Positions 9,083 to 17,394 of a stretch of 53,335 nucleotides of DNA are shown here, in pieces. Made by a program: the position numbers and the translations under genes. Each line of letters opens with the position of its first letter. Position 1 is the stretch's first letter. The notes under the pieces are model-generated. The model was not told where the DNA came from. It saw nothing but the letters and a program-made list of their open reading frames with translations, and did not search any database. The DNA comes from an uncultured Bacteroidales bacterium (lineage in GTDB: Bacteria; Bacteroidota; Bacteroidia; Bacteroidales; Muribaculaceae): contig CACWNQ010000018.1 of assembly GCA_902762385.1 (NCBI GenBank), forward strand, positions 1 to 53,335. The letters are read 5' to 3'.

Positions 9083-9400
9083 TTATTGTGTTGCCAGTAC
9101 TTTCTTGTTTCCATTTATATAGAGACCTGGCACGTTGGGCTTGGTGGTACCAACAAAGCGACCATCAATGCAGTACCAACGGTTGAGGTTATTTTGGGAT
9201 GTGGATATTTCAACTATTCTTGTAGGAATTGGCTCGTTGAGATGATCAAGAGGATAGGAGATGAACTTGTCGCTCACGCCGCCTTCGGTGTAAGGTGTAT
9301 TTTCTACCTCGCGGTTACCCGAAATGGCATGTGTCGCAAGCGGTGACATCAGCATTGTCACTACCAGTGCAAATAGACAAATGAATCTTTTAATTTTCAT
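9083..9400 (-). CDS. very small secreted protein made of a signal peptide and a C-terminal tail module
   Basis: A 105-residue product. Residues 1-25 form a clear signal peptide (basic start, hydrophobic core, ATHA cleavage region). Only about 40 residues of unique sequence precede a tail (RWYCIDGRFVGT ... GLYINGNKKVLATQ) that matches in pattern the tails of the protease at 5922 and the adhesin-like protein at 3277. It is the first gene of a likely operon with the DUF3667 protein, the protease and the methyltransferase. It may be a remnant of a larger secreted protein or a functional small surface peptide. No enzymatic domain. Confidence 0.65.
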   Translation of the reverse strand: MKIKRFICLFALVVTMLMSPLATHAISGNREVENTPYTEGGVSDKFISYPLDHLNEPIPTRIVEISTSQNNLNRWYCIDGRFVGTTKPNVPGLYINGNKKVLATQ

Positions 9401-9823
9401 ATATTAGATGATTAATTATGTTTTGTAATTAAAATCACTATATTAATATATTAATTCATTTTTGTGTAATTAAAAGTGCAAATATACGATTAAGTTTTTA
9501 TTATATATAATATATTTATGAAATTTATAGAAAAATTGACTAATAATTATTCCTGTTTTTTCACATTTTTAAAATATGCACTGTAAATCAATACTGTTGC
9601 ATGGTTTGTTACAGATATCCCAGCATAGCATTAATAAATTTTGAACGGTTAATGTATTTTAACTAATTTTTTTTGGATTTCTCAAATATTGTTGGCATAT
9701 TCTTTTATAGACTTGCGAGAGAAGTGAGTTGTGCAGGCTGTTGAGCTTGTATTAAAGATAGGTTTTTTGCTTATGCTTTGAGACATTATCAAGTGAGATT
9801 GTTGTTTTTAAAATTATTTATAA
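9401..9823. other. A/T-rich divergent intergenic region
   Basis: This 423-bp gene-free stretch lies between two divergent transcription units. It is very A/T-rich. The one signal seen is a minus-strand TATATTTG (TAnnTTTG type) at 9479-9486, about 80 nt before the small secreted gene, without a clear -33 partner. No ORF, repeat or RNA gene was recognised. Confidence 0.5.
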
Positions 9824-10603
9824 ATGAAAGTGGAAGACAAGAGTTTGAAAATTAAGAGTTTATGGTGTAAAGAGGCTTACGATGCCTCATTAATGGAGTG
9901 TTGTGCTTTCTGTCGTGGCACCGATGTGTGGCATGGTATTGAGCTGTCGGTTGGTAATATGGTGAGTGGTTATCCTTTTGAAGTTGAGGGTGTTAGATTT
10001 TATAATTCAGAGAGTGCCTACATCGCTGCGGCCTTCTCGTTGGGTACTGATGAGCATCTTGCCATTCAGCGTGAACTTGTTGATTGTCGCAATGGCTTTC
10101 TTGCAAAGAAGAGCATACGTCGCCCCAACACCCACCTCATGCGCAGTGATTGGGAGGAGTTCAATGTGGCTTGGATGCAGTATGTGGTTTGGTGTAAGTG
10201 TGTTGGTAACAGTGATTTTGCTAGTAAGTTGATGTCGATTCCTCGCGAAGTGGTGATCATTGAGAATAGCACATTTCAGAATGGGTCGACTGCCACATTC
10301 TGGGGTACTCTCAACGATGAGTTGAGGCGTTTGACGCAAAATCTCAAGCGTGAGCTTAAGGCTCAAGGATGGAGCAAGGCTGCCATAAGGCGTGAGGCCG
10401 ATGCACGCAGGCTTGGTGAGTGGTCGACGGTGGGAGTGTTTCGTGGCAAGAATGTGATGGGCAAGATACTCATGGCATGCCGTGAGGCACTGTTCACAGG
10501 TGTGCCTCCTGTGATTGATTATGAATGCCTTGCATCGGCCCATATTACCTTGCTGGGCAAGCCTTTAACGTTTGGTGTTGAGGCTCCGACCTTGGCAGCA
10601 TGA
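9824..10603 (+). CDS. NADAR-family protein (YbiA/ADP-ribosyl-glycohydrolase-like)
   Basis: A 259-residue cytoplasmic protein matching the NADAR fold. It has an early aromatic/Glu segment (YNSESAYIAAAFS, about 60-72), a central helix region, IENSTF with FWGTLNDE (about 146-166), and the conserved end GVFRGKNVMGKILMACR (about 204-220). Characterised NADAR proteins cleave N-glycosidic bonds, either in early riboflavin-pathway intermediates or in ADP-ribosylated guanine made by DarT1-type toxins. No DarT-like toxin or riboflavin gene is adjacent. About 60 residues beyond the usual YbiA length (about 160) are spread over an N-terminal extension and an insertion near 175-200. The gene is isolated: divergent on the left and convergent on the right. 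Confidence 0.75.
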   Translation: MKVEDKSLKIKSLWCKEAYDASLMECCAFCRGTDVWHGIELSVGNMVSGYPFEVEGVRFYNSESAYIAAAFSLGTDEHLAIQRELVDCRNGFLAKKSIRRPNTHLMRSDWEEFNVAWMQYVVWCKCVGNSDFASKLMSIPREVVIIENSTFQNGSTATFWGTLNDELRRLTQNLKRELKAQGWSKAAIRREADARRLGEWSTVGVFRGKNVMGKILMACREALFTGVPPVIDYECLASAHITLLGKPLTFGVEAPTLAA

Positions 10604-10626
10604 GAGGTGCTTGATGGCACCTCTCA
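10601..10626. terminator. hairpin between convergent genes
   Basis: A perfect 10-bp stem (10601-10610 with 10617-10626, 6-nt loop) includes the stop codon of the NADAR gene and lies 21 nt from the end of the convergent acyl-CoA synthetase. There is no strong T-run; it is probably a shared terminator. Confidence 0.55.
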
Positions 10627-10646
10627 GGTTCAGTAAAGTCAAATGG

Positions 10647-12266
10647 TTAATGGTAGAGGAAGCGCTTGATGCTCATTTTGGGAGTCTTCTCGAATGGGGC
10701 GTCGAGCATTTCCACTTTGGTGATCTTGCTGTAGGCAGGTAGTGATTTATTAGCTTCGGCACGTATTAGGTCGGGAATAGTGGCTTTTGTGTCATCGTCC
10801 ATGCTTTCGGGCAGTTCGGTATATACTAGCGCCACAATCTTGCCCTCTCGGTCCACCACAAGGCATTCGTCCACATATTGGCAGTTGGCTAGCACTGCCT
10901 CCACCTCTTCGGGGTAGATGTTTTGTCCCGAGGAGTTGAGAATCATCGACTTGATGCGACCACGAATGAAGATGTTGTTGTTTTTGTCAATAATGCCGAG
11001 GTCACCGGTTCTGAACCAACCGTCGTCGGTAAACGAGGCAGCGGTGGCTTCGGGATTTTTGTAATAGCCTATGGTAAGGTTGGCTCCTCGTGCTTGAATT
11101 TCGCCAGCCTTGTGCTGTGGATCTTCGGAATCGATGCGCACCTCATGCACTGGTTTGCCACACGAGCCCGGTACAAACTCTTTCCACCATGAATAGCCCA
11201 GCAGTGGGCATGCCTCGGTCATTCCGTAGCCCACGGTAAACGGCAGTTTCATTTTCTTGAAGCATCGCTCGGCCTCGGGATTGAGTGCTGCGCCTCCCAT
11301 GATGAAGCATTGCACTTGACCACCAAAGACCTTCATGATCGTTTTGCGTGCCATTTGGTAAATCAAAGTTTTCATGCCAGGGATAATCATTAATTTTTTC
11401 CTTTTCTCCAATGCTGGTTTGATGGAGTTGGCATATATCTTCTCCATCACGAGTGGCACGGTAATGACCATGTAGGGTCTCACTTCCTGCATAGCTTTGA
11501 GCAGGGTAGTGGGCGAGGGCGTCTTGCCTAAGAAATAGACCGTTACGCCATCTACGTTGGGGTGTATGAACTCGATGGCTAGACCATACATGTGAGCCAT
11601 GGGCAGCATCGAGACAATGGTCTCGCCAGGAGTGTTGGGGAAATGGGCGTTGGCAAATTCGTCGGTATCGCTCATGGCACCGTAGGTGAGCATCACGCCT
11701 TTGGGGTTGCCAGTGGTACCCGAAGTGTAGTTGATGATTGCCAGGTCATAGAAGTTGTCGCCGGGATAAGTCACATCACCCGGCATCATGCCGTTGGGAT
11801 ATTTTTCGGCAAAGGTGTCTTCACGTTTCGCCCAAGCTTCGGCAACAGCCTCGTCGCGATGCCATAACATGCTATTGTCTTTCACGTTGATGGCAGCTCT
11901 GAGGTTGGGCATGTCATCGGGGTTCATCTTAGCCCAAATGTCGTCGTTAGTGAACAGCAGAACGCTATCTGAATGATTGGTGAGCTTAGAGACACTGTCG
12001 GGGTGGAAGTCGGCAAGGATGGGCACCACCACACACTCGTTCACGTTGATGCCCCAAAAAGTCATGCCCCAACGGGCCGAGTTGCGGGCACAAATGGCGA
12101 TTTTGTCGCCTTTTTTGATTCCTGTAGTGGCAAAGAATAGCCGCATTTGCTCGACGTGAGTAGCAAGATTGCCGTAAGTGAATGACTCGCCTCCATAGTC
12201 ACACAAGGCTTTTAAGTTCCAATGGTTACGAATAGTCTCTTCCAGATTTTTCAGATAGTGCTTCAT
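10647..12266 (-). CDS. AMP-forming long-chain acyl-CoA synthetase-type enzyme
   Basis: A 539-residue member of the ANL superfamily that activates a carboxylic (probably fatty) acid to acyl-AMP and then acyl-CoA. Seen in order: the ATP-binding loop (INYTSGTTGNPKG, about 178-190), the GYGMTEACP adenine/acid motif (about 344-352), the RTGDLG hinge-region Asp (about 422-427), the hinge and IYPEEVEA motif, and the C-terminal catalytic Lys region (TPKMSIKR). Length is typical for bacterial FadD-type enzymes. Monocistronic with its own promoter. The chain length of the substrate cannot be read from sequence. Confidence 0.88.
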   Translation of the reverse strand: MKHYLKNLEETIRNHWNLKALCDYGGESFTYGNLATHVEQMRLFFATTGIKKGDKIAICARNSARWGMTFWGINVNECVVVPILADFHPDSVSKLTNHSDSVLLFTNDDIWAKMNPDDMPNLRAAINVKDNSMLWHRDEAVAEAWAKREDTFAEKYPNGMMPGDVTYPGDNFYDLAIINYTSGTTGNPKGVMLTYGAMSDTDEFANAHFPNTPGETIVSMLPMAHMYGLAIEFIHPNVDGVTVYFLGKTPSPTTLLKAMQEVRPYMVITVPLVMEKIYANSIKPALEKRKKLMIIPGMKTLIYQMARKTIMKVFGGQVQCFIMGGAALNPEAERCFKKMKLPFTVGYGMTEACPLLGYSWWKEFVPGSCGKPVHEVRIDSEDPQHKAGEIQARGANLTIGYYKNPEATAASFTDDGWFRTGDLGIIDKNNNIFIRGRIKSMILNSSGQNIYPEEVEAVLANCQYVDECLVVDREGKIVALVYTELPESMDDDTKATIPDLIRAEANKSLPAYSKITKVEMLDAPFEKTPKMSIKRFLYH

Positions 12267-12300
12267 CGGTAAAAAAGAGTATTAGTTAAACTATTAGTCA

Positions 12301-12308
12301 CAAAGGTA
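12301..12308 (-). promoter_or_regulatory. candidate -7 box of the acyl-CoA synthetase gene
   Basis: The minus strand reads TACCTTTG (TAnnTTTG) 35 nt before the start codon. The -33 element is not obvious. Confidence 0.45.
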
Positions 12309-12557
12309 CAACAAATTTGTCAATTTTTACCTATTACCGTTGAATCTTTTAGAAAAAATCGCTTTACCTTGCCGTTTTTTAATGCACTCATGTGGCAAAC
12401 AGGACCTCAATGAGTGGACGTGTGAACGTAGGTTACTAGAACTTGTCAACCTTATTAGCAAGTCAGAAAACAATGACTAAGAGTACACTTTAACTTGAGA
12501 ATAGTTTTTATTGTATTTGTTCTCAAAAAGGTCCTTTAGTGTTGATTGCTTTTATTT

Positions 12558-13019
12558 TCAAACCATAGTCGTGCTTCGGTTTCTTATCTTCTTATCATAG
12601 TTTTCGAGTGTGGCAAGGCGGCGCTCGTTGATGGCAATCCTTCGCTGCAAGCCAACAAGTCGGTTACGTTCGTTAACTATTGAACTCTTGAGACGCTCAA
12701 TCACTTCGGCACGGACCGCTGCAAGTGTGCGGAAGAGGTCACTATCGCGCAGCACATCGCCATTGTCAAGCACTATGTCATAATCAGGAAACATTAAATC
12801 ATCACATTTCCATATAAACTGCTTTATGGTACCGCTCTTAATCTTGTACATACAGAATGGTCGTATATAATATATCCTATCGCCAAGCGCGAAATGTCCA
12901 TATACAAACGTGTTAATCTCAGTAATGGGTCCCTCGGGAATGAAACCATCATCTTTAACCTCGTCAAGTTCTTCATCAATTATACTCTTGTTTAATTCTG
13001 TAATCTTTTCCTTTATCAT
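12558..13019 (-). CDS. hypothetical protein with C-terminal coiled coil
   Basis: A 153-residue protein with an acidic N-terminal third, a compact central region rich in aromatic residues (FVYGHF, RIYYIRPFCMYKI) that looks beta-rich, and a basic coiled-coil C-terminus (about 105-145). No known family recognised. It is the last gene of the minus-strand block that includes the AAA+ ATPase and the SprT-like protease, 119 nt after the latter, and may be a partner or adaptor protein of that block. Confidence 0.6.
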   Translation of the reverse strand: MIKEKITELNKSIIDEELDEVKDDGFIPEGPITEINTFVYGHFALGDRIYYIRPFCMYKIKSGTIKQFIWKCDDLMFPDYDIVLDNGDVLRDSDLFRTLAAVRAEVIERLKSSIVNERNRLVGLQRRIAINERRLATLENYDKKIRNRSTTMV

Positions 13020-13138
13020 AATCTTTGATTTTCAATTTATACATTATAATATGGTGATTTTCTTTTAATTATGCAATTTTTTCCACAATAACTTTTTAGG
13101 TGGATACTTTATTGGCTCGCTGGTTGAAAAATCTATTT

Positions 13139-13570
13139 TTACCAGTCAAGTAAGAAGGTCAAAGCCGTGTCCCACCATTTGGGCTCTAGTGACTTGTCGA
13201 TGCGCCTGAAGTGTGGATGCACCCTTACTCTCAAGCTATGCTCGCGAAGGATGCGTCGGCATTTTCGCCTGAATCGCCAGCCATGGCCGAAGAGTCCATC
13301 GTTGTGCTTTTTCTCTACGGTCTCGACATACATGTGTATCATTTCGTGAACAAGAATTTCTCTAAGGTTTTCTTCGTTCCAGATGACACATCGACCAATC
13401 GATATTCGGCTTTTCTCCTTGCCGTCAGCTGCCTTCCACCGGCGGTAAGTGCCATAGGCCGAGTTGTTCTTGCCCGTGAAAGAGAATTGACACGAGTCGA
13501 GCTTGCTATCGAAGTATAGCACGTTATACTCGTCAAACTTTTTCAGTAACAGCTGTTTTGTGACTTTCAT
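13139..13570 (-). CDS. SprT-like zinc metalloprotease
   Basis: A 143-residue protein built around a zincin motif HEMIH (75-79) with Glu76 as the expected catalytic base and His96 (FGHGWRF) as the likely third zinc ligand. This is the SprT/Spartan-type arrangement, in which eukaryotic SPRTN degrades DNA-protein crosslinks; bacterial SprT function is poorly known. The C-terminal zinc-ribbon of longer SprT proteins is absent. Its start overlaps the end of the upstream amidohydrolase-like gene by 38 nt in another frame, so the two are almost certainly co-expressed. Confidence 0.8.
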   Translation of the reverse strand: MKVTKQLLLKKFDEYNVLYFDSKLDSCQFSFTGKNNSAYGTYRRWKAADGKEKSRISIGRCVIWNEENLREILVHEMIHMYVETVEKKHNDGLFGHGWRFRRKCRRILREHSLRVRVHPHFRRIDKSLEPKWWDTALTFLLDW

Positions 13571-14219
13571 TGGCTAAGAGTTTGTCATATATGCGATTAA
13601 GGCAGCCAAACCAGCGCATCCATTGACGCGAGTTTCGGTCAAGCAATAATATGTTCTGGTCCATATAGATCCGGCGATTCACTTTGATTAGCATCGACTT
13701 GCACGATGTGGTGAAAGCAAACTTCTCACAATCAAGGATGCTAACCGTGTAGCCGGAGTTCTTGAACTCACGCATCGCCATGTCCACTATGTCATGGTTG
13801 CGCTCCCAGTCGATGGTGCCCACAAGAATATCACATTCCGTCTCCTTGCCTGTGAAAGAGTGGCATTCAATCAAAACTGAATCCTCGTTGAGGAGACTTT
13901 TAAGCTTATTGTTGTGCTCACGGTGCAAATCGAGCAATGCCGAGTGCTCTGAATTGCTTAGCTCGTTGCGAGTATAGCCACCTTGCTTAGTCCAAATGAT
14001 GGACTCCTCGTCATGGCCCGTCGCGTCGCACACTAGGCGCGAATAGGGAAATACCACTTCTTGAACAGCGGGATTGTGGCTGTAGAAAAGGAAGTCGGTA
14101 TACCAGTCAGTAACACAGCGCACTACATTGTTGATGAAGTGTGGATTGCGTGGCCATTTGCCCAGGTCGAAGATACGTCCTGTTGAACAGTGCGGAATGT
14201 TTAAAACGATGTTATTCAT
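13533..14219 (-). CDS. N-formylglutamate amidohydrolase-like protein
   Basis: A 228-residue protein with the pattern of the N-formylglutamate deformylase family (zinc amidohydrolases related to peptidoglycan amidases and carboxypeptidases). Visible are IPHCS (8-12), the acidic pair in TDWYTD (37-42), RLVCDATGHD (61-70), DLHREHN (97-103) and ECHSF (118-122), which supply the expected metal ligands and substrate Arg. No histidine-degradation genes are nearby, so the usual role in Hut metabolism is unlikely; an amidase acting on a peptide or modified protein is plausible. It overlaps the upstream 348-residue gene by ATGA and the downstream SprT gene by 38 nt. Confidence 0.75.
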   Translation of the reverse strand: MNNIVLNIPHCSTGRIFDLGKWPRNPHFINNVVRCVTDWYTDFLFYSHNPAVQEVVFPYSRLVCDATGHDEESIIWTKQGGYTRNELSNSEHSALLDLHREHNNKLKSLLNEDSVLIECHSFTGKETECDILVGTIDWERNHDIVDMAMREFKNSGYTVSILDCEKFAFTTSCKSMLIKVNRRIYMDQNILLLDRNSRQWMRWFGCLNRIYDKLLANESHKTAVTEKV

Positions 14220-15262
14220 TGGCGTTTTTTGTATTTATAAATATAATGCGCTATTTGATCCACGCCGAGGAACGTTGTACCTGTGATTTCACTTAATTCA
14301 TTCAAACATTCGGATTCGACGCCATAAAGTTTTTGATCCCAATCTTTAATGCGGTGTGTTATGTCATGTCGCTTGGGCTCATATTCCTTTAAGGTAATGA
14401 CTCCTTGTCGCAACATTGCCTTGAGTGGATGAATCGACTCTTTCTCACGTTTTATCTCGTTACTAATGCGTTGCTTTGCGTCTTTGTATTTGGCATAAAT
14501 TCGGCACATGTCTTCACCATATATTTTGTAGAATAAGTCTTCATATCTGTCGTTGAGGTCATCATTTAAGCGATCAAGTTGTTCGACCTTGCTGTTGAGC
14601 CTGATGATAGTGCTCTGCATGAACTCGACTGTGATAGTATGCGAGAACGATGTGTTATCGTTGTTGTCGTCCTCGTTATGAAGAATATCCAGCACTTCAT
14701 CGAGCGAGTAGGCCTGATAGCGACGTTTGGCAGCGGTGTAGCGATTATTTACGCCAATGAACGGTCGCCATTGGCTGATGAACGGGTAGGACGCCCCAAC
14801 ATTATGAATCTCGCCACTCTCGTCAACTCTCTTGCTCCAGTTAGCACCACTAAGCGGACTCCCTGCAAGGTAAAAAACCAGCGAACGAGTGCCGTCTTTG
14901 TCGGTTATCATAGCGTTGGGACATTCTCTCCACCACTCGAGATAGATGCCGAGGGTGGGATTTTCAAAACCGCTAGACCCCGAGTACATCATTCCGCTCT
15001 TAATTGCTATAGGACAAAGAAACATACGGCTGTCGCTGAGGATGCGGTCGCGATGCGCAAGGAGGTAGAACGCGTTGTCGGTAAATAGCTTGCACAAACG
15101 CTTCTTTTCCTTCTCGTCGATTTTGTCATCGTCGACAGTCTGTTTCTCATAGCACGTGAGCTCTGAGCCGTCGAGCAGGAGAATCTTGCCTTCGGGATGC
15201 TCTCCCCTATATTCACTGCCGTTTATCTTCTTGCCAGTTTTCACGTCAACATAATAAGCCAT
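14216..15262 (-). CDS. hypothetical protein with long coiled-coil segment
   Basis: A 348-residue cytoplasmic protein, not recognised. The N-terminal 200 residues are globular, with aromatic-rich stretches (LEWWRECPNAM, SQWRPFIG) and a run of Asp/Asn near 197-204. Residues about 212-300 are predicted coiled coil or helical bundle, and the end is basic. The stop overlaps the next gene's start (ATGA). An intergenic hairpin lies just upstream. It is probably a structural or specificity partner in the three-gene overlapping unit with the amidohydrolase-like and SprT-like proteins. Confidence 0.65.
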   Translation of the reverse strand: MAYYVDVKTGKKINGSEYRGEHPEGKILLLDGSELTCYEKQTVDDDKIDEKEKKRLCKLFTDNAFYLLAHRDRILSDSRMFLCPIAIKSGMMYSGSSGFENPTLGIYLEWWRECPNAMITDKDGTRSLVFYLAGSPLSGANWSKRVDESGEIHNVGASYPFISQWRPFIGVNNRYTAAKRRYQAYSLDEVLDILHNEDDNNDNTSFSHTITVEFMQSTIIRLNSKVEQLDRLNDDLNDRYEDLFYKIYGEDMCRIYAKYKDAKQRISNEIKREKESIHPLKAMLRQGVITLKEYEPKRHDITHRIKDWDQKLYGVESECLNELSEITGTTFLGVDQIAHYIYKYKKRQ

Positions 15263-15313
15263 ATCTATTTATTTAATAAAAGTGTTTAACCAAAATTATA
15301 ATTAAAGGTTACA

Positions 15314-15371
15314 GCCCTCGCAGTAGGTCACTAGGCCTAAAATACATTCCATTGCCTCGCCCAGCGAGGGC
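15314..15371. other. long-loop hairpin between the ATPase and the 348-residue gene
   Basis: An 8-bp perfect GC-rich stem (15314-15321 with 15364-15371) encloses a second short stem (TAGG/CCTA). It lies about 100 nt before the start of the 348-residue gene and could be an internal attenuator or an RNA-processing site dividing the operon. No T-run follows it. Confidence 0.4.
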
Positions 15372-15478
15372 CTACCTTCAATCAAGTCACTAACATTCTA
15401 AAAAACATTCCTTTTCAGTTAAAAACAAATGTCTAACTCAAAAATCTTATTTATGGTACAATACTATTTCTTATATTG

Positions 15479-17233
15479 CTAGAATCCCACACGTCGACGG
15501 TTGTCGTCACCCTCGATTAACTCGTTTTCGCATAGGTCGCTCAGCGAGTCGAGAGGATCTTGTGCGTCGCCATAAAGTATGTTGTTGATGGCATACTTGC
15601 GAGCCACATTTTCGATTTGTCCACCACTGAAATCATACTTCTCGGCCAGTGCTTCGGCTTGCTCGTCGTCGAGCGAGGGTATCATTGCGTGCCATATGTG
15701 CGTGCGTGCTTCGACACACGGACGCTCAAACTTTATCTTGTAAAGGAAACGACGTTCAAAGGCCCCGTCGAGGTTGGACGTGAGGTTGGTCGTGGCAATC
15801 AAGATGCCGTCGAGTGTCTCCATTTCTTGCAAGATAATGTTTTGCATAGTGTTGTACATTTGATCAACGCTACGCTCCACATTCGTAAGTCGCTTGCTAA
15901 AGATTGAGTCGGCCTCGTTAAAGAGCAAGATGGGTGTGATTTTGCTCTTCTTAGCAAGGGCACGGTATTGGTCGAAGATGCTCTTGACGTTTTTCTCGCT
16001 CTCACCCACCCACTTGTCCTTAATTTGAGGCACGTCGACGATTAGGATGTCGCGTTGGGTAGAACGTGCAAGCTGATAAACCGTTTCGGTCTTGCCAGTA
16101 CCTGGACCACCGTAGAAGATACAAGTGAAAGCACTGCGGAAGTTGCTCTGCTTCATACGCTCGACGATGGCGTTGTAACTGTCTTGCTCAAAGAATCTGT
16201 TGAGTTCAGTCACGAGTTTGTCGACTTGAGGCTCGTAGAACAGAGGTTTTTGGGCAATGTCGCTAGCTTTAATTAACTTAAGGAAGTTGTCCTCAAACAA
16301 TTCCTCGTCGTCCTCGTCGTCTTGCGCTTTGGCAATCTTCACACCGACGAGAAGTTGCTTACGACCTTTCTTCGTCAAGGTGATGATGTCGGGATTGGCA
16401 ACTCCGTCTTCGCAGTATGGCTCAACGAGTTTTTTGAGGAGAAGTTCGTTATATCCTTCCTTGATACTGAAACAAAGTTCCGAAGCTTCCATTTGGTCGT
16501 CGAGATACTGCATAATGGCTTGTATCTTGAGCTTCTCAATGCCTCGAGTGCCAAGGGCAGCGCAGAGCATTATCAAACTGAAAGTGCTGCTATAGTTGTC
16601 GAGGTTCAGCTTTTTGAGCGCCTTTACCAGTCGACAGTCGGGATTGGCCTCCAGAATCCATAATATCTCTTCTTGCAGAGCATCGGTGTCCATTCGGTGA
16701 TGGCTAGTTCTTCCCAACAATGTGTTGACGTAGGCGATAAGTTGGTTAGAGTCGAGACCTGTCACTTGTGGGGCCTTGTAGTCTTCGTTGCGAGAGAGCA
16801 ACTTTAGCACGTGACTTGGCACGCTGTAACAGTCGCCTCCAAAACGGCTGTTGACCGAAAGCAGTCGCAAGTGCACGAGAGTTGTCAAGTCATTTACTAG
16901 TGAAATGGCTCGTGCGTTGGTGATATTGAGGAACTCTGCGAGGTCGCTCACTGTCACTTGATTAAAATCGTTCTCGATGCACACACCCATTAAGAACGCT
17001 TGCATTTTGTTGATGCCCAGTCGCTTTGAGAGATAGCTGAGCTCGGGTTCAACGGCACTGAGCCCCTCGTCGGTAAACTCATTGTGCGTTGCTACCAGTC
17101 CCACTCGATCGAACGCTTGCAACAGTGATGTTGGTGCTGTTTCGAAACCATTGATCTTTCCCTCTTCGTTGTCTGCGTCAATTCCCATTCTCTTAGTGTC
17201 CTTCGTAACTTTTTTGTATCTTCTAACTGCCAT
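15479..17233 (-). CDS. AAA+ ATPase with N-terminal winged-helix-like region
   Basis: A 584-residue ATPase. The C-terminal AAA+ module has Walker A GGPGTGKT (375-382), a pore/ESEK region (VGESEKNV, about 409-416), a Walker B variant ILLFNEAD (435-442), sensor 1 TTN (481-483) and arginine-finger candidates in FERRF (492-496), like FtsH/SpoVK/classic AAA proteins. Asn439 replaces the usual first acidic residue of Walker B, but the catalytic Glu440 is kept. Residues about 40-330 form a helical region with winged-helix-like segments (LAEFLNITNARAISLVNDLTTL) and an acidic linker at 303-315. It probably acts as a hexameric remodelling motor for the block; DNA or protein substrate unknown. The 161-nt upstream gap contains a strong hairpin. 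Confidence 0.85.
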   Translation of the reverse strand: MAVRRYKKVTKDTKRMGIDADNEEGKINGFETAPTSLLQAFDRVGLVATHNEFTDEGLSAVEPELSYLSKRLGINKMQAFLMGVCIENDFNQVTVSDLAEFLNITNARAISLVNDLTTLVHLRLLSVNSRFGGDCYSVPSHVLKLLSRNEDYKAPQVTGLDSNQLIAYVNTLLGRTSHHRMDTDALQEEILWILEANPDCRLVKALKKLNLDNYSSTFSLIMLCAALGTRGIEKLKIQAIMQYLDDQMEASELCFSIKEGYNELLLKKLVEPYCEDGVANPDIITLTKKGRKQLLVGVKIAKAQDDEDDEELFEDNFLKLIKASDIAQKPLFYEPQVDKLVTELNRFFEQDSYNAIVERMKQSNFRSAFTCIFYGGPGTGKTETVYQLARSTQRDILIVDVPQIKDKWVGESEKNVKSIFDQYRALAKKSKITPILLFNEADSIFSKRLTNVERSVDQMYNTMQNIILQEMETLDGILIATTNLTSNLDGAFERRFLYKIKFERPCVEARTHIWHAMIPSLDDEQAEALAEKYDFSGGQIENVARKYAINNILYGDAQDPLDSLSDLCENELIEGDDNRRRVGF

Positions 17234-17305
17234 AAAAAAAACTATTTATTGTTATTACCACTTTGTTTTAAAACATTCATTATTTAATACATTCGGTTTC
17301 GCACT

Positions 17306-17333
17306 TGGGATGTGTGATGTTTCACACACCCCA
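17306..17333. other. hairpin upstream of the AAA+ ATPase gene
   Basis: A stem of about 12 bp (TTGGG plus TGTGTGA paired with TCACACA plus CCCAA, one internal mismatch, 4-nt loop) lies about 73 nt before the ATPase start. No T-run follows on the minus strand; a regulatory or mRNA-stability element is possible. Confidence 0.45.
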
Positions 17334-17394
17334 AAGTTACTCACCCCACAAGAATAGTCCAAACAATACGGACCGGAACCACATAAAGGCTGTT

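Noticed and set aside
10007-10543. 178-residue minus-strand frame inside the NADAR gene
   Set aside because: Antisense frame without recognisable domain; the plus-strand gene shows conserved family motifs.
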